A stretch of DNA of 64,000 bases from Pseudo-nitzschia pungens (GCA_037355855.1 CM074766.1:372001-436000), one strand, 5' to 3'; positions 1 to 11,728 are shown, numbered from the stretch's first letter. Notes: generated by a model from the letters alone, not told the origin. Numbers and translations are program-made.

Positions 1-1937
1 TCCTTACCAGTTTACCTGGTATTGTACGCGGGTACGGGTACGTGTACACATAAGCACTCAATAACAATAACAATTATTGCGCTCTTCCCACAGCAATGTT
101 ACCTGGGCTCTTGTACGCAATTGTACCGTACTTTTACGTGAACTTGCAGTGAATCCCTCAGCGCGACTAAACCTTACTGTAGTCACATGAAAAGTGGCAC
201 GCTGTGTCTTGCGTTGTGGTTGCGAGATGCGATCTGCTTCGTAATATCACCCATGGTATGTTTTTGGTCACGGGTCGCCTTCAGCGCGTATGCGTTCCTC
301 AATGAACAATAGTTGTCGGCAAACGAGGAGGGCCGGTGAACCCAATTCCGACTCAAATCCCAAAAATTCACGTTCGGGGGGAGTCATACGGTAATTACCG
401 TATGTCATTATTTCATTTTTTCTTCATTCCGTCATTACCCATCAAAAAGTATTTAAGCTAATTTCGAGTAAGGCCTTACGCGTAGATAGATGGTAATGCA
501 AAACGTCAGTTAAGTTACGTACTGCTACGGGAGGGAAGCATCTCACGACTGTTTGTGTGGTGATGTGACAGGTGAAGAATAGCTTTCTTGAAATTTAAAA
601 AATAGAAGTAAACCTTAGTTCGTAATAAGACTTCTAAAGTACCGTAGGTAATGTGTCACTGCATTGAAGATATTGTTGTATGAACTGTACACGTAGTTGT
701 GGTTTTGAAGTGATCGTGGATTCTCCAGATTTGCAAAGAAAACCTCACCAAAGCGTTTGCAGATGAACCTCATACTAGTATGCATCAAAAGCTAGTACTA
801 CTACTACTAGTAGTACTAGCACACTTTGCATTTGTGTGGTACAAAGTTGAACTACACTACTACCCCGCACTACAACAATTCAGCTGACAGCAGTGGTGGT
901 GGTGGTGATACTGCTTGTTGTAATGCCAGACTACTGTATGTGCGCTTGGTACAAAGGTGAAGTGTCCTTCCCAGCACTATCCTGATGCTCCACCACTGCC
1001 GCTACCGTCCATTGCTTGCAGAGCACGGGTATGATTGATGTACTGCACTAACAGCATGCAGCACTGCTGTTGCTGAAAATTCTGGAGGCCGTGGTGGACG
1101 AACTCCTCCCTCATGCAAATCGACAAACATTCTTTGAAACGTTCCATCCAATCGAGGCAAAAGGAGCAACAGGTCTGAAATTCCACCAAATGCGGTTGAC
1201 CAAAAAGTATCCAAAAGGTGCCCATTTGCTCGGAATCTCAATGGTGCGTGATGCCATGATTATAGAATGCTAACAATGAAGGCGCCTTACAGTACTAGTA
1301 CTAGCATCGGGGTCGACTGGGTTGTGAGCAAAGAGCATCAACGCTTGTGAGCAACTCCTTGTATTCATCTCTCTGAATCACAACCAAACGGTAGACCGGT
1401 GGGCTTTCGACTCAACTCCAAAATACAACTGAACAGCTGACTCAACTCTTTCCGTCGTCTGGAGTCACTGCTCGGTCGCTGACAAGGGAAGAGGGGAGAT
1501 CTTCTCACAGTCACTTTTCGCGATTGCATTTACCATTTTCTTCGTTTCTTGAAGGCAATCGTCGTGGCTCTTTCGATAGCAAAGTGCATTCGTTTTGGAA
1601 TGTGATATTTTCTGGAGTCGTCGGTAATATCGGTAATCGATTTGTCAATGGAGTAAGGTACGTACACGTAGTAAATCCTGGATACGTTGGCGGAACACTC
1701 CGCAAAAGGGCAGAGGGACCTATTCGACCTTTGGGCAGCGACAGGTGTGGTCTACGAGGTTGCGACTCGATACTCGATGTCTGAGTGGGCATGCGCTGAG
1801 TGGACCAGCTTCTGAAATCAGTAATGTCTTTCTCGCGTTGGCCGAGACGCAGTCTTGCGCTTCGCTTTGTGGTCACCGTCGTGTAGACGCTGCGATTTGT
1901 TTTTTTTTGCTGCTTTGCGCGTTGGTTTCGCTCTCCG
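1..1937. other. Intergenic, repeat-bearing; no supported gene
   Basis: Only short ORFs without recognisable domains occur here, overlapping one another on both strands. The stretch holds a near-perfect hairpin at 791-820 (13-bp arms GCTAGTACTACTA and TAGTAGTACTAGC around a 4-nt centre). It also holds a GGT run near 893-910 and scattered AACCTTA-type words. The ORF-like signal between 1511 and 1937 is the shadow and 3' flank of the menin gene. The menin transcript may extend into this region, but no further exon could be supported. Confidence 0.5.
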
Positions 1938-4607
1938 TCATCCTCGTCGCCGTCGCTTTCGCCTACCGGGTTCGCCACCGCCGTCGTCCTCCAGAATCGC
2001 CAGGTCCATGTCGCGAATGGTAACCCTGGGACTCTGCAGGGCCGTGGCCAGCAATCCCCGGGGATTCGCCAGGCGTTTCGACCGCGGCCCGGACCGCAAT
2101 TGAGACTCCGTTTGCGACTGCGACTCCGTTTGCGGCTGCGGCTGCGACACAAACGTTTTCCAGGCCTCTCTGCGGACATCGGCTTCAAAGTTCTGAAAGA
2201 GTTTTCCCACAAAACTCTTGTGGGAAACCTGTAGGATTTCGACAAACCGCGGGTTCTTGCTGGTGACCCCCGCGGCCGTCGCCGCGGAGAGGGACCACTC
2301 CTCCCAGTGCAGGAGGTGGTCCAGGAACCGGAGGAGCCACACGCAACACGAAACGGCATTGGAAGCGTGCCTCCAGGCCCGGGGTTCCGGCTTGGAGTAC
2401 GTCGTCGACGACGATGCATCTTGGGTGGCGGCGGCGGTGGCGGTGGTAGTGGTCAGAATATCCTGCTGGATCAGGGCCGCGACCGTTGTCACATGCTTGT
2501 TGAGCTGCAGGCAGTCCCCGGTATCGAATCGGTAGCGACTCGTGACGCGGGCGGCCTCCGCGTACATGCTCAGGCCGTCCACGAGTCGATGCTCGTTGTC
2601 GTTGTAGATATCGTTGTCGTTGCTGCCATGGTCGTTGCTGCTCTTTTCGTTCGATGTCTCCGGCTCGTCGAGCGGCTCGTTGCCGGCGTCCTTGTGGTAG
2701 TGCCCGGCGTAGTAGTAGGGATAGACCTGGGCGTCCCCGTAGTGTTCCCGGGCAACGCGTATGGCCTCCAGGAACAATTCCTCGTTGCGAGGAATGGCGG
2801 CGCCGTGGGATACCAGCGACGATTGCTGGACCCACTCGTCCCCCCGCGGCGATCCCACCGCGTGCTCGCAGTCGGCCAGTTCCATCGTGCCAAAGGGAAA
2901 GCGATCCATCGCTCCGGCATCGTACAAGATCCACAGCAGATCGCGCTTGAGTGTGTAGAGCTGAGAGCTCTCCAGGGAGACTCCCTTGTTGTGACTCCCG
3001 GAAGCCGTCGGCTTTTTGGAAACGATCGTGCAGTTGACGTTGGCGACGATCGGAACCAGGGACATGGGCACCGTCGAGCAGACGACGGGATTGTCTGCCA
3101 TGTAGAGCCACGAGGATTCCGGCGTGAGCAACTCGGACCCCTTTTCCTTGAAGGTGTCGGCAACCTCGCAGGCCCGCTTGGCCTTTTGCCGCTTGGTCGA
3201 TCCGGGAATCGCCACCTCGCAGGTGCCCCGGAGAGTCGTGGGCGCGGGGTCCGCGCTTGCGATTGCGGTTGCGTCGGCGTCGGCGTCCGCGCCTTCGGTC
3301 ATCTCGATCACGTGTGTTTCGTACGCGTGGTCTGAGCGACGATTCCGATTTCGTTTCCGTTTTCGTGTTGTTCCAATGCATGTGGCATTTTATGAGAAAG
3401 AGACAGAGAGACAGCATGGTATTTGAGAAACGATGGATGAGGGGCGTGGGCAAGATACTCTTGCGTTTCCGGCAGACATTCCTTCGAGCCACCAAATTCT
3501 AACAAAGGCTCCCGCAACTCCTTCGCGTCGGTTCCATATCGTCCCGATGCTACGAATTGCGACACTGCGTATCGTCATCCGTCTTTTGCGTTGTGAAACC
3601 CTCCAATCGGATGCAATCTCGTTCGCTCACTCACCCTCGCTCAGAGTTAGCATCGAGGTCACCCGGGTCCGAACCGGACTTTCTCGCTGCTGCTGCTGCT
3701 GCAACTGCTGTTGCTGCAGCAGCATGTTGATCCCCGCAACGGTCGCCACCGACGCCCCGAGGCAGTCGAGGCTCTTGCGGTCGACGCTTCCCCGGAGACA
3801 GACGTACAAGCTGTTGGCGTGCTCCTCGTCTTTTTTGGAGGAGTGCTCGGCACGGTCCCACACGGCGTTGGCGACGGCCCTCACCAGCGAGCGGTGGGAG
3901 TTCTGGCGGTCCTTCAGCGTGTCGAGAGTGGTGGTGGTGCCAAGCGCAGCGGAAGGATTCGCCTTTGCTTTTGCTTTTGTTTTTGCGCTTGCTTTTGTTT
4001 TTGCGCTTGCGGCCGCTGCTCTTGCTTCTGCCGCCGCCGGATCCAGAATCTTGGAGCGAAATTCGTCCCCCGCCAGGCGTTCCAGGGCCGCAATGGGCAG
4101 CGGAAAGAGCCTGAAGCGCTGGTCGGCGTCCCGATGCGTCGAGAGCGCCTCGCAATAGCCAAGGACGCAGCTCCAGAGGGCCATGGTGTGCCCCGCGGTT
4201 CGTGTTGGTGTTTGCGTTTGCGTTTGCGTTTGTATTTGAGTTCGTGCATGCGCACACGATCCGTCCTTTTCGTTGCCGTTGTCGTTGTCCCCGTGCGCGA
4301 GAAGATCGGAGCGGAACCGATGGCCGAGCTCGGCGAGGGAATGGACGAGGGCATCGCCTTCGTGGTGGACGAGGGACTGCCAGTGCTTGGATTCGTTCGG
4401 CGGCCGCTTCTTGCGAGAAAAGGATGCGACATCCCTGTCCCTATCTCTGTCTCCTTCCCCGTCTCCTTTCTCGTCGTCACCGTCACCGTCATTGCCATCG
4501 TCATTGCCATCGTCATCGTCATCGTCGTCGAAGGCGATGCGCCCGGACCTCCGGGTGGGCTTTGTCCCTCCCGTCTCCTTCCTGCTGCTGAGATTGCTCC
4601 GGCTCAT
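1938..4607 (-). CDS. Menin homologue (MEN1 family), two exons
   Basis: Menin is a nuclear scaffold that in animals binds MLL/KMT2 methyltransferases and JunD. Exon 1 runs 4607-3635 and exon 2 runs 3331-1938; the 303-bp intron has GTGAGT and CTCAG boundaries. Splicing gives 788 codons and restores the menin hallmark SEDHAYE (residues 323-329; human menin has SEDHAW). Other matches to human menin, in order: ALWSCVLGYCEAL (143), LVRAVANAVWDRAE before the intron, SSWLY (397), LLWILYDAG (456), AQVYPYYYAGHYH (about 524-536) and WLLRFLDHLLHWEEW (656). The protein is longer than the human one (about 610 residues) because of Asp-rich, Gln-rich and Asn/Ser-rich insertions. The N-terminal acidic stretch (26-60) is diatom-like filler. 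The C-terminus ends in a basic GRRKRRRRG tract, a likely nuclear localisation signal. The start is the first ATG of the open frame. A later 3' exon cannot be excluded. Family assignment rests on remembered human landmarks and ordered similarity, not a search. Confidence 0.85.
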
Positions 4608-6613
4608 CGTTGTGAATTGGTTTGTAGAAGTATTTTAGTGCTGCTTTGTGGTTGGCATTGCAATGTTGCTCGTTTTCGTACAATCTAAATCTAAATCACA
4701 TACCATTCTGCTGTGTCTCACGATGCCAAAAGATACGATTGGACTCATTCGGTACCGGTACTTTTCTGCCCAATGCCTAACCAAATGCCCCGATGCTACG
4801 TAAACCTCACTTCATGATAGATCCATAGCATACCGCGCCGATGGTAATCTTACCCGGTACTACGCTAGCGCTTAGTATGCTGGTCGAGAGCCTTCGCGTA
4901 TGGAGCGGTGGTGCAGACCCTAACATAACATAGCAACCATAAAAGCATACAAGAACGAGCAAAGCAAGCGTTAGATGAGCCTTGCTGCGGGTAACTGCTA
5001 GTGCAGCAAAAAGTCAAAGCTACTAGTAGTAGTAGCACCAACAATACTACTACTATTAGTAGTACTAGTACGACTACTAGTAACAACAAGAAACTGAAAG
5101 ACAAGAAGAAGACAGCAAGAAGCAAAAGGCAGCCATTTCGTGGTTACTACTAGTACTAGTTCTTCCAAAACAAGGACTCTCACGAATTTGCTACGCAATG
5201 CTGCATCAAAATGCATCTGCATGAAGAATGATGCGAAACTACTAGCTACTACTACTAGTACAAAGAAACAAGAATGGTCGTGTCTATTGTTGCACTTCTT
5301 GCATTTCCTCCAACACCAATGCGCTCCACTTTGTTCTTCTTGCTGGTGTATCGCAAGAAGTTCAACAACGCCGCCTCTCAACCAGCAGCAGGACATTCAA
5401 AATGCCACACGACGGGACGAAGCATCCTAGTACTAGTAGTCGTACTAGTACTACTAGTACTATTACAGAAAACTAACTTCGTGTCATTGGCAAAATCTAA
5501 AGCAGTAGAAGTAATACCTAGGAATGACTATGGTGCCGCTACCACTCTCAAGAAAATTTGTGTCATTTTGTTTTTTAATATAAATAAAAAAGTCAAAAAA
5601 ACAGGACTGACTCGCTTCCTTTAACCCTTCTCTCGCGAACGATGCTTGTTGATTGAGATTTTGAATGATCATTCCCAACATCATCAGGCATCTGTCCCGG
5701 GTTCTGCCAGCCAATACCGGTAAGACTTACTACAAAATTCCTAGTCCTATCAGCTGTCCCCCGGTTCTACATCCCCAACTACGAGTACCGTACTCGTTTC
5801 TACGGAAGCCGGGGGACAGCTGATAGGAATTCCGTAGTAATTACCGCTACCGGTACGACTGATCTGACACGTGCAAGCTTCTGCGTTTTCTGTCGCAAGA
5901 CGTGCTATTTCGCAGATCTGCTTGTGATTGGTGAAGAAGAAGTACTTTTTTGAGAAGTTGGGATGACACCTTTGTTCCAGAGAGAACAAAGAACGTCGAC
6001 TAACAGGAAAAGTGGGAAGCTTCCATTGGTTCGGGAACGTCTATATTGATCGAAGCTGCGGACGAAGAACAGATGCAGTGAGTCATCGAGAACCATATGT
6101 TGACGCGTAGAACGTTCACGGATTGTCATGCTTATATATCTGAACGAACAACCCATATTATGATCCTTTGGGGATACGTAGCACCTTATGCTGTTTCTAT
6201 CTACAAGATACTTCGTACACAGTAATCTTAGTTCGCAAGTCGACAAGCCCGGCCCCGTATTTTGAACACGAACCATTACTTTTACTCGAAAGGTTTTACG
6301 ATACTTCCTACTGGTACCGTACCAGTGATCACGGCCCTTCTTTCTTACGCTCGGAATTCTCGTTGCGAGTTTAACAAAAGAAGTGACTCCGGTCTTTTCT
6401 ATCGCACAGCGCCTCATTAGTTAGCAAAAGATTATCATCAGTTGTCCTTCTCCAAACGACTTTCTCCCGTGTCCTCATTTGCGACACAACACAACACAAG
6501 CAATAAAAAACAATACAGGAAGTAGCACCCTTCTTTTGCATCCCGGAATCAGTCATTCTCTCGCCGACTCGATCCCTCAATCCCTCAATCCATCAATCCA
6601 TCCATCAATCACC
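4608..6613. other. Intergenic, rich in CTAGTAG islands and palindromes
   Basis: This gap separates the 5' ends of menin and the F-box-like gene, so it contains both promoters. Palindromic CTAGTAGTAG and TACTAGTACTAG islands lie at about 5020-5165, 5240-5262 and 5428-5463. A foldback element lies at 5727-5840. ACTGGTACCGTACCAGT at 6310-6326 is a perfect 17-bp palindrome. A 170-codon minus-strand ORF at 5905-6417 shows no domain and is not called. A TCAATCCA-type tetranucleotide tract (about 6575-6612) abuts the next start codon. Confidence 0.5.
5727..5840. repeat. Foldback/MITE-like palindromic element, copy 1
   Basis: Two perfect 19-bp inverted arms, CCTATCAGCTGTCCCCCGG (5746-5764) and its complement (5809-5827), flank a 44-bp loop. 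Weaker complementarity extends outward with small gaps to TTACTAC (5727-5733) and GTAGTAA (5834-5840). A second copy of the same arms lies 34.5 kb away at 40271-40360. Shared parts of the loop include TTCTACATC and TTTCTACGGAA. No coding capacity is visible. The structure fits a non-autonomous foldback or MITE; no clear target-site duplication was identified. Confidence 0.75.
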
Positions 6614-8032
6614 ATGGCGACTGTCCAAGGAATCGATGCCCGTGCTGGCAATGCGCACACAGGACTCTGGAAGCAACAGCAACAGCAACAACAACACGCG
6701 ACGAGCGACATTACCGAACTTCCGGACGAATGCTCCTCGTCTGTGTCCTCATCGTCTGCACTTTCGAATCATTCACGGACCCACCTGCTATCGATGGTCT
6801 CCCGCATTGCGGCATCGCTGATCGCTGCGTCAGCGGACCGCTCCGAGTTGAACTGTCAACTCCAATGCCAACGTCAACGCCAACGCCAACGCCAACAACA
6901 CCGCGAGGGATCTCTTTCCTCCCTGCCGCAACCCTCGCCGAAAATGCTGCTCCAATCCCTTCCCAGGGACGTTTTGGCGAACGATGTTCTCGGATTTCTC
7001 ACCGATAAGACCGTCAAGACCTTTCTAGACAGCCTCGGTCCCAAACACCTCGAGTCAGACTTTTCGGAACTAAGAACGCGGTTTTGCGCCAAGCACGGAT
7101 CCTTGCTGGAGGATCCACGGACGTTTAGGGACGCAAACTACAGCGACAACTGCAACGCGCAGACTCCGGCCCCCTGTTGCCCCGAGTGCTACGCCGAGGA
7201 TCACGGCACGAAGCGGTGCCACGGCTGCCTCGTCTTTTATCCACGGTACACGCCAGCGTTCACTGCGAACAACAACGACAACGACAACGACAACGACGAC
7301 GATCCCACCAGCGTGACCCAGTCGGGACCCGGGCTGTGGTGCCAGAGCTGTGACCGCCTGGCCTTTTGCAATTCCTGCCTGTCCAACGACACGGACGGAT
7401 GCGGATCCGTCCCCCCACTTTCGGCCACCGGATCCCTCTCGGCCTTTGGGGCATTTGGCCGCAAGCGGTTGCTCCGAAGCGAGCACCCCAACCACCACCT
7501 CGGCAATGACAGCAACGATCACGAGCAGAATCACGATCGGATGCACTACTGCACCAAGGCCCGCATCACCTGCCACAATTACTGCTGCCCCAACGTTTTC
7601 ACAAACACCATGTGCGGGGAGTTCGTCTGCGACGACTGCGGGGACGAACACCAGCGGCGGCTCCGTCAGAAACACAAAAACAGCAACAAGAACTACAACC
7701 ATAACCATAACACCAACGATGCTCAAAACGACGGCGACGAGGACCACCAACAAATGGCCATGTCCATCCACACCTGCGACGAGTGCGGAAAGGCCACCTG
7801 CCTCGACCCCAACTGCCTGGTCTGCGCCGACTTTCGGCTCATACACATGAGCTGCTCGTTCGTTCCGGAGGACGCCTACCGGTACCTCTTTTGGGGAAAG
7901 GGAAACGAAACCGAAACGACGTGCCGGGCAGAGTCCTCGACGAAACTCCGGCGGATCGTATCGGACCTGGTGGTCTGGACGGCCGTGGTGGCGGCCCTCC
8001 TCGAGATGTGGTGGTTCGGAAAGCACCGATAG
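6614..8032 (+). CDS. F-box-like, cysteine-rich (zinc-binding) membrane protein
   Basis: The protein has 472 residues. The ATG at 6614 (context ACCATGG) is preferred; the open frame upstream has no better ATG. After a Gln/Ser-rich N-terminus, the segment LQSLPRDVLANDVLGFLTD (about residues 113-131) looks like an F-box, which would recruit an SCF ubiquitin ligase. It is followed by dispersed cysteine pairs: CCPECYAEDHGTKRCHGC, CQSCDRLAFCNSC, CHNYCCPNVF, CDDCGDEH, CDECGKATCLDPNCLVC. These could bind several zinc ions in a non-standard treble-clef or RING-like fold. The C-terminus has a hydrophobic segment VVWTAVVAALLEMWWF near residue 455, a possible tail anchor. Asn/Asp/His-rich linkers separate the cysteine groups. 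Similar F-box and Cys-rich proteins are common as lineage-specific families in diatoms. Function is inferred only; substrate unknown. Confidence 0.65.
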   Translation: MATVQGIDARAGNAHTGLWKQQQQQQQHATSDITELPDECSSSVSSSSALSNHSRTHLLSMVSRIAASLIAASADRSELNCQLQCQRQRQRQRQQHREGSLSSLPQPSPKMLLQSLPRDVLANDVLGFLTDKTVKTFLDSLGPKHLESDFSELRTRFCAKHGSLLEDPRTFRDANYSDNCNAQTPAPCCPECYAEDHGTKRCHGCLVFYPRYTPAFTANNNDNDNDNDDDPTSVTQSGPGLWCQSCDRLAFCNSCLSNDTDGCGSVPPLSATGSLSAFGAFGRKRLLRSEHPNHHLGNDSNDHEQNHDRMHYCTKARITCHNYCCPNVFTNTMCGEFVCDDCGDEHQRRLRQKHKNSNKNYNHNHNTNDAQNDGDEDHQQMAMSIHTCDECGKATCLDPNCLVCADFRLIHMSCSFVPEDAYRYLFWGKGNETETTCRAESSTKLRRIVSDLVVWTAVVAALLEMWWFGKHR

Positions 8033-8500
8033 CGCCAAACCGCGCAGCGATTCGAAGCGAAGCGACGAGGTTGTGGCTATTGTTGTTGTTGTACAGTAAC
8101 AGTACCAGTACCAGTACTCCTGCTATTAATAGTATGCTATTTGGTATAAGTAATGCATTGATAATATTATAATAATACAGTTAGAACAACATATTGTACT
8201 CGTAGTATCCATAGTGGCGAATGAATGAATGAATGAATCGATCGCCGCGATGTCGTCTTCCGGCATTGGTGGACTCCGACCGTTCCCGAGACCGCTTTCT
8301 AGTCAGCTTGTCGGCGGCACCGTCGGGAGCGGCAATTCTGCCGTCTTCCCCCGGCACCGGGCCCCCATCGGATCCGCTGCGGCATCCGTTGCCGCATCCG
8401 CATCCGCAAACACAAACCACACGGGACGACACACGCACACACACACACTGCCGCGCGCGCACGCACACGCACTGCCACGCAAACCGATCGTTCGGTTCGC
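8033..8500. other. Convergent 3' gap
   Basis: This gap lies between the convergent F-box-like and DUF4116 genes. It holds a GAAT tandem (8219-8236) and CA-rich stretches (8430-8475). ORFs crossing it on both strands read through simple repeats and carry no domain. Confidence 0.5.
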
Positions 8501-10102
8501 TCACTCGGCACGGTGCCTCTTTTGGGGTCGCTCATTCTGGGCCGCTTCGCGGTCGGTGGCGTTGTTGTCATCGTCATCGTCATCGTCGTCATCGTCATTG
8601 TTGTTGGTGCCGTCGTCGTTGTGGTTGTTGTTCCAGAGATAAAGTTGTGCCAGAGCAACAATAGATGGATTGGTTCCATGAACTATGGCCACGGGATCGT
8701 TCAGCAGGGTTGCAAGGACAATATTGTGATCGCCCTTCACAGAATCATGCGCATGTTCCAAGGCCCATCCATCTTGTCTGACAGCAGCCAAGACCACGTC
8801 CTTGTCCTTCTTCCAGTCATCAGCCGCATGTACTATGGCCAATCCATTTTGTGTGACAGCGGCCAAGACCACATCCCTGTCATTCTGTAAGTCTTCATGT
8901 GCATATTTCAAGGCCAATCCATTTTGTGTGACAGCGGCCAAGACCACGTCCCTGTAATTCTGTAAGCCTTCATGAATATATTCCAAAAGACATCCCTTTT
9001 GTCTGACAGCAGTCAAGACCACACCCCCGTCGTTCTGGAGGTCTTCATGCGCATACTCTATTGCAGATCCATTTTGACTGACAGCAGCCAAGACCACATC
9101 CCTGTCCTTCTGTAAGTTTTCATGTGCAATTTCCAAGGCATGTCCATCTTGTCTGACAGCGGCCAAGACCACATCCCTGTCCTTCTGTAAGTTTTCATGT
9201 GCAAATTTCAAGGCAATTCCATGTTGTCTGACAGCGGCCAAGACCACATCCCTGTCCTTCTGTAAGTTTCCATGTGCATATTTCAAGGCCCATCCATTTT
9301 GTCTGACAGCAGTCAAGACCACGTCCTTGTCCTTCTGGAAGTCTTCAAGTGCATATTCCAAGGCACGTCCATTTTGTCTGACAGCAGTCAAGACCACGTA
9401 CTTGTCCTTCTGTAAGTCTTCATGCACAAATTTCCAGGCTTTGAAACTTTCTCTGACAGCGGTCAAGACCACCTCCCTGTCCTTCGTTAACTCTTCATGC
9501 GCATCTATTAAGGCATTTCCACAATGACTGACAGCAGCCAAGACCACCTCCCTGTCATTCCTGAACCTTTTATGTGCATATCCTAAGTTCCATCCTCTTT
9601 GTCTGACAGCAGTCAAGACGACATCCCTGTCCCCCTTTAAGTCTGTATGTGCATCAGAGAAGAACCTTGGGTAATGTCTGATATTATCCAAGACCACATC
9701 CTTGTCCTCAATCAAGTCGCTGTTTGTGTATTTCTTGATAGCGACCTCGACTAATCGCATGTCGTTCTTTAGGTCGTCATGCGCAAATTTCAAAGCCAAC
9801 CCATATTGTCGCACAGCAGCCGCGACAATATCCCTGTCCTTCTTGAAGTCTTCATGCACATGTTCCAATACAGATCCATTTTTCTTGACAGCAACCAATA
9901 CCACATCTCTGTCATGCTTCATCGCGTCCGAAAAATAGTCGAGAAACTTGCCGCTTCGTGCCACCGTGGCCATGGCAATCTCTCTGTCCCCCAGCAAGAC
10001 AGAGGAAAGACGGGTAAGATCTTTCAACGCGTTTTCGATCGTTCGAAATCGGCGAGTTCGTATGTTGGCCAAGAATGCCACCTTAGTATCGTACCAGCTC
10101 AT
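8501..10102 (-). CDS. DUF4116 repeat protein
   Basis: The protein has 533 residues. The start is the ATG at 10102 (MSWYDTKVAFLANIR); the open frame continues 11 codons upstream only from a TTG. About 18 consecutive units of 25 residues follow the pattern RDVVLAAVRQNGxALxxAHE-LQKD, the signature of the DUF4116 domain. That domain is expanded in diatoms and other protists and has no established biochemical role. Units are also similar at DNA level (75-nt period), best in the middle and C-terminal part, pointing to recent internal duplication. The C-terminus passes into an Asn/Asp run encoded by GTTGTCATC-type repeats and ends with a basic PQKRHRAE tail. No signal peptide or membrane segment is seen. 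The helical repeats suggest a protein-interaction scaffold, which is inference. Confidence 0.9.
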   Translation of the reverse strand: MSWYDTKVAFLANIRTRRFRTIENALKDLTRLSSVLLGDREIAMATVARSGKFLDYFSDAMKHDRDVVLVAVKKNGSVLEHVHEDFKKDRDIVAAAVRQYGLALKFAHDDLKNDMRLVEVAIKKYTNSDLIEDKDVVLDNIRHYPRFFSDAHTDLKGDRDVVLTAVRQRGWNLGYAHKRFRNDREVVLAAVSHCGNALIDAHEELTKDREVVLTAVRESFKAWKFVHEDLQKDKYVVLTAVRQNGRALEYALEDFQKDKDVVLTAVRQNGWALKYAHGNLQKDRDVVLAAVRQHGIALKFAHENLQKDRDVVLAAVRQDGHALEIAHENLQKDRDVVLAAVSQNGSAIEYAHEDLQNDGGVVLTAVRQKGCLLEYIHEGLQNYRDVVLAAVTQNGLALKYAHEDLQNDRDVVLAAVTQNGLAIVHAADDWKKDKDVVLAAVRQDGWALEHAHDSVKGDHNIVLATLLNDPVAIVHGTNPSIVALAQLYLWNNNHNDDGTNNNDDDDDDDDDDNNATDREAAQNERPQKRHRAE

Positions 10103-11728
10103 TCTTGCCGTGGTTCGTAAAAGGTTGTAGATCAAGTAGAAGTATTCGTAGTAGGTTTTGTGAAACGAGAGTTATGGGACTATCCATGATCGATGATTAC
10201 TTTTCACTTTCTGTTTGTTGCGATTACGGATTACGGCTTGCGGCTATCGTCAACATCTTTTCCGTCCACGACCAACGATAGCACGAATGAGATCACGAAC
10301 AAGATTGGATGGAAAGGTCACTAACATGCTTTTTTTATCGTACCGGTACCTGTCTTACCGTAAGGCTAAAAATACGCAAACCTTCCCGTAGGATCATTCT
10401 TGATGACGAGAGGAAATTTTTTTAGTGCAACTATCGTAAGTTACGAGTGTGAGAATGAATCCCTAGCAACTAGTGAATAACCTCACTCTTATTGTAATAC
10501 ATGCGTTAATCACGTCAATAGGAGCACAACAGCATTTCGCAGGTTATGAGCATCATCCCAACTACCAAGCTCATCACCACAACAGGTAGATAAACAAAGC
10601 ATCAAAACATCAACAGCAGACTGATTTACTGCACCATATTCGATCGCCGGAGCTTCACACACGGAGCTTCCGTCACTGAATTTCCGCGGACGAAAAATTC
10701 ATCGACGCACCGTACTAAATCACGTAGAATCTACGCGCACGACACGTCGAGACACCAAAAACACATAAAAAGTAACCTTAACCTTACTTGTAGCCTTACA
10801 CAGTAATTACGGTTACACGTACCTCCTGTACGTAACTTACCGTACTGGTTGAAATTTTACTTTACATGGCGCATCCAATTTTACTCATAGGTTATGGCTT
10901 CTTTGCACTTTTGATATCTTCATGATCATTGGCTTCTGATAATCCCATGTTACTACGAAGCAATAAAGAGTGAGTGTTTATTCATTGGCTACCTTACGTA
11001 TGCTAACAATTCATCCTCACTCTCACGATATGTTGTTCGACCGGACCATGTCTCTGGCCCTGCCGGACACAAGGATGCATTCGGTGGTGCTGCGATACTT
11101 TCAAACACGTAAATTCCTGTAGAACACTCATGGTGTGTGCAAATCGGCACCGCGATTGATGTGACTCGACCAGGGCTCGTCACGGGTCGACCGCACCCCG
11201 CAAATCCTACCTCCCCAATAGCACGATACTATTCTACCGTCTTTCCGTAGAAGTTGTATCCACGAGAGTGCACCGGTTGGTGTCTCGGGAATATGTATGT
11301 ATGTATGTATGGATGAATTGAAGCTGGGCAATCACGCGCACCTACAAATTGTGAGCGGGGAAGGAAACTCTCTCTTTTTTTCACAAACGATGTGTCGTGT
11401 CGTGTCGTGTCGTGTCGTCTTGTTTCGGATTCCACACTTCCTTCCATCATAGCCGCTGCAGGGTGGCGGCGCCAGTTGAGTTTCTTTTTTTACAAGAAAA
11501 AAACAGAAAAATCGTCGTCCACGTCGTTAGATCCGTGGCTGGTACTCCTTCCGCGATCGAAGCAAACGGCTCATTGATTCCATGCCGATGATCCGTGGGC
11601 GCTCCGGCTATCGTTGCTGCCGCTGTTTCTTTGGTTGAAAAGGAAATGTCGGATAGTCCTTGGGTCCGTCGTTCCACTCGACCGGACCGGACTCGACTCC
11701 ACCCCACCCGGTTCGATGGACGGAACGG
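10103..11728. other. Intergenic, no supported gene
   Basis: AT-richer sequence with only short ORFs. It holds AACCTTAACCTTACTT near 10784, GTATGT repeats near 11296-11310 and a (GTGTC)n pentanucleotide run at 11391-11418. The first part is the DUF4116 promoter; the rest is 3' flank of VPS36. Confidence 0.5.
11391..11418. repeat. Pentanucleotide microsatellite (GTGTC)n
   Basis: Five uninterrupted GTGTC units, one of many 5-bp-period microsatellites in this window. Confidence 0.85.

Noticed and set aside
1511..2419. 302-codon minus-strand ORF
   Set aside because: It is an alternative frame of menin exon 2 with Arg/Pro-rich shadow composition; the menin frame is supported by homology.
2185..3495. 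436-codon minus-strand ORF
   Set aside because: It overlaps the menin exon in another frame and crosses the predicted intron; composition is a GC-rich shadow.
5905..6417. 170-codon minus-strand ORF upstream of the F-box-like gene
   Set aside because: No domain, no splice support, AT-rich codon use unlike neighbours, and it lies in a promoter region with palindromes.
6479..6613. N-terminal extension of the F-box-like protein
   Set aside because: The frame opens at a TTG and reads through a tetranucleotide repeat; the ATG at 6614 has a strong context.
7070..8038. 322-codon minus-strand ORF
   Set aside because: Antisense shadow of the Cys-rich gene, Val-rich from complementing Asn/Asp codons.
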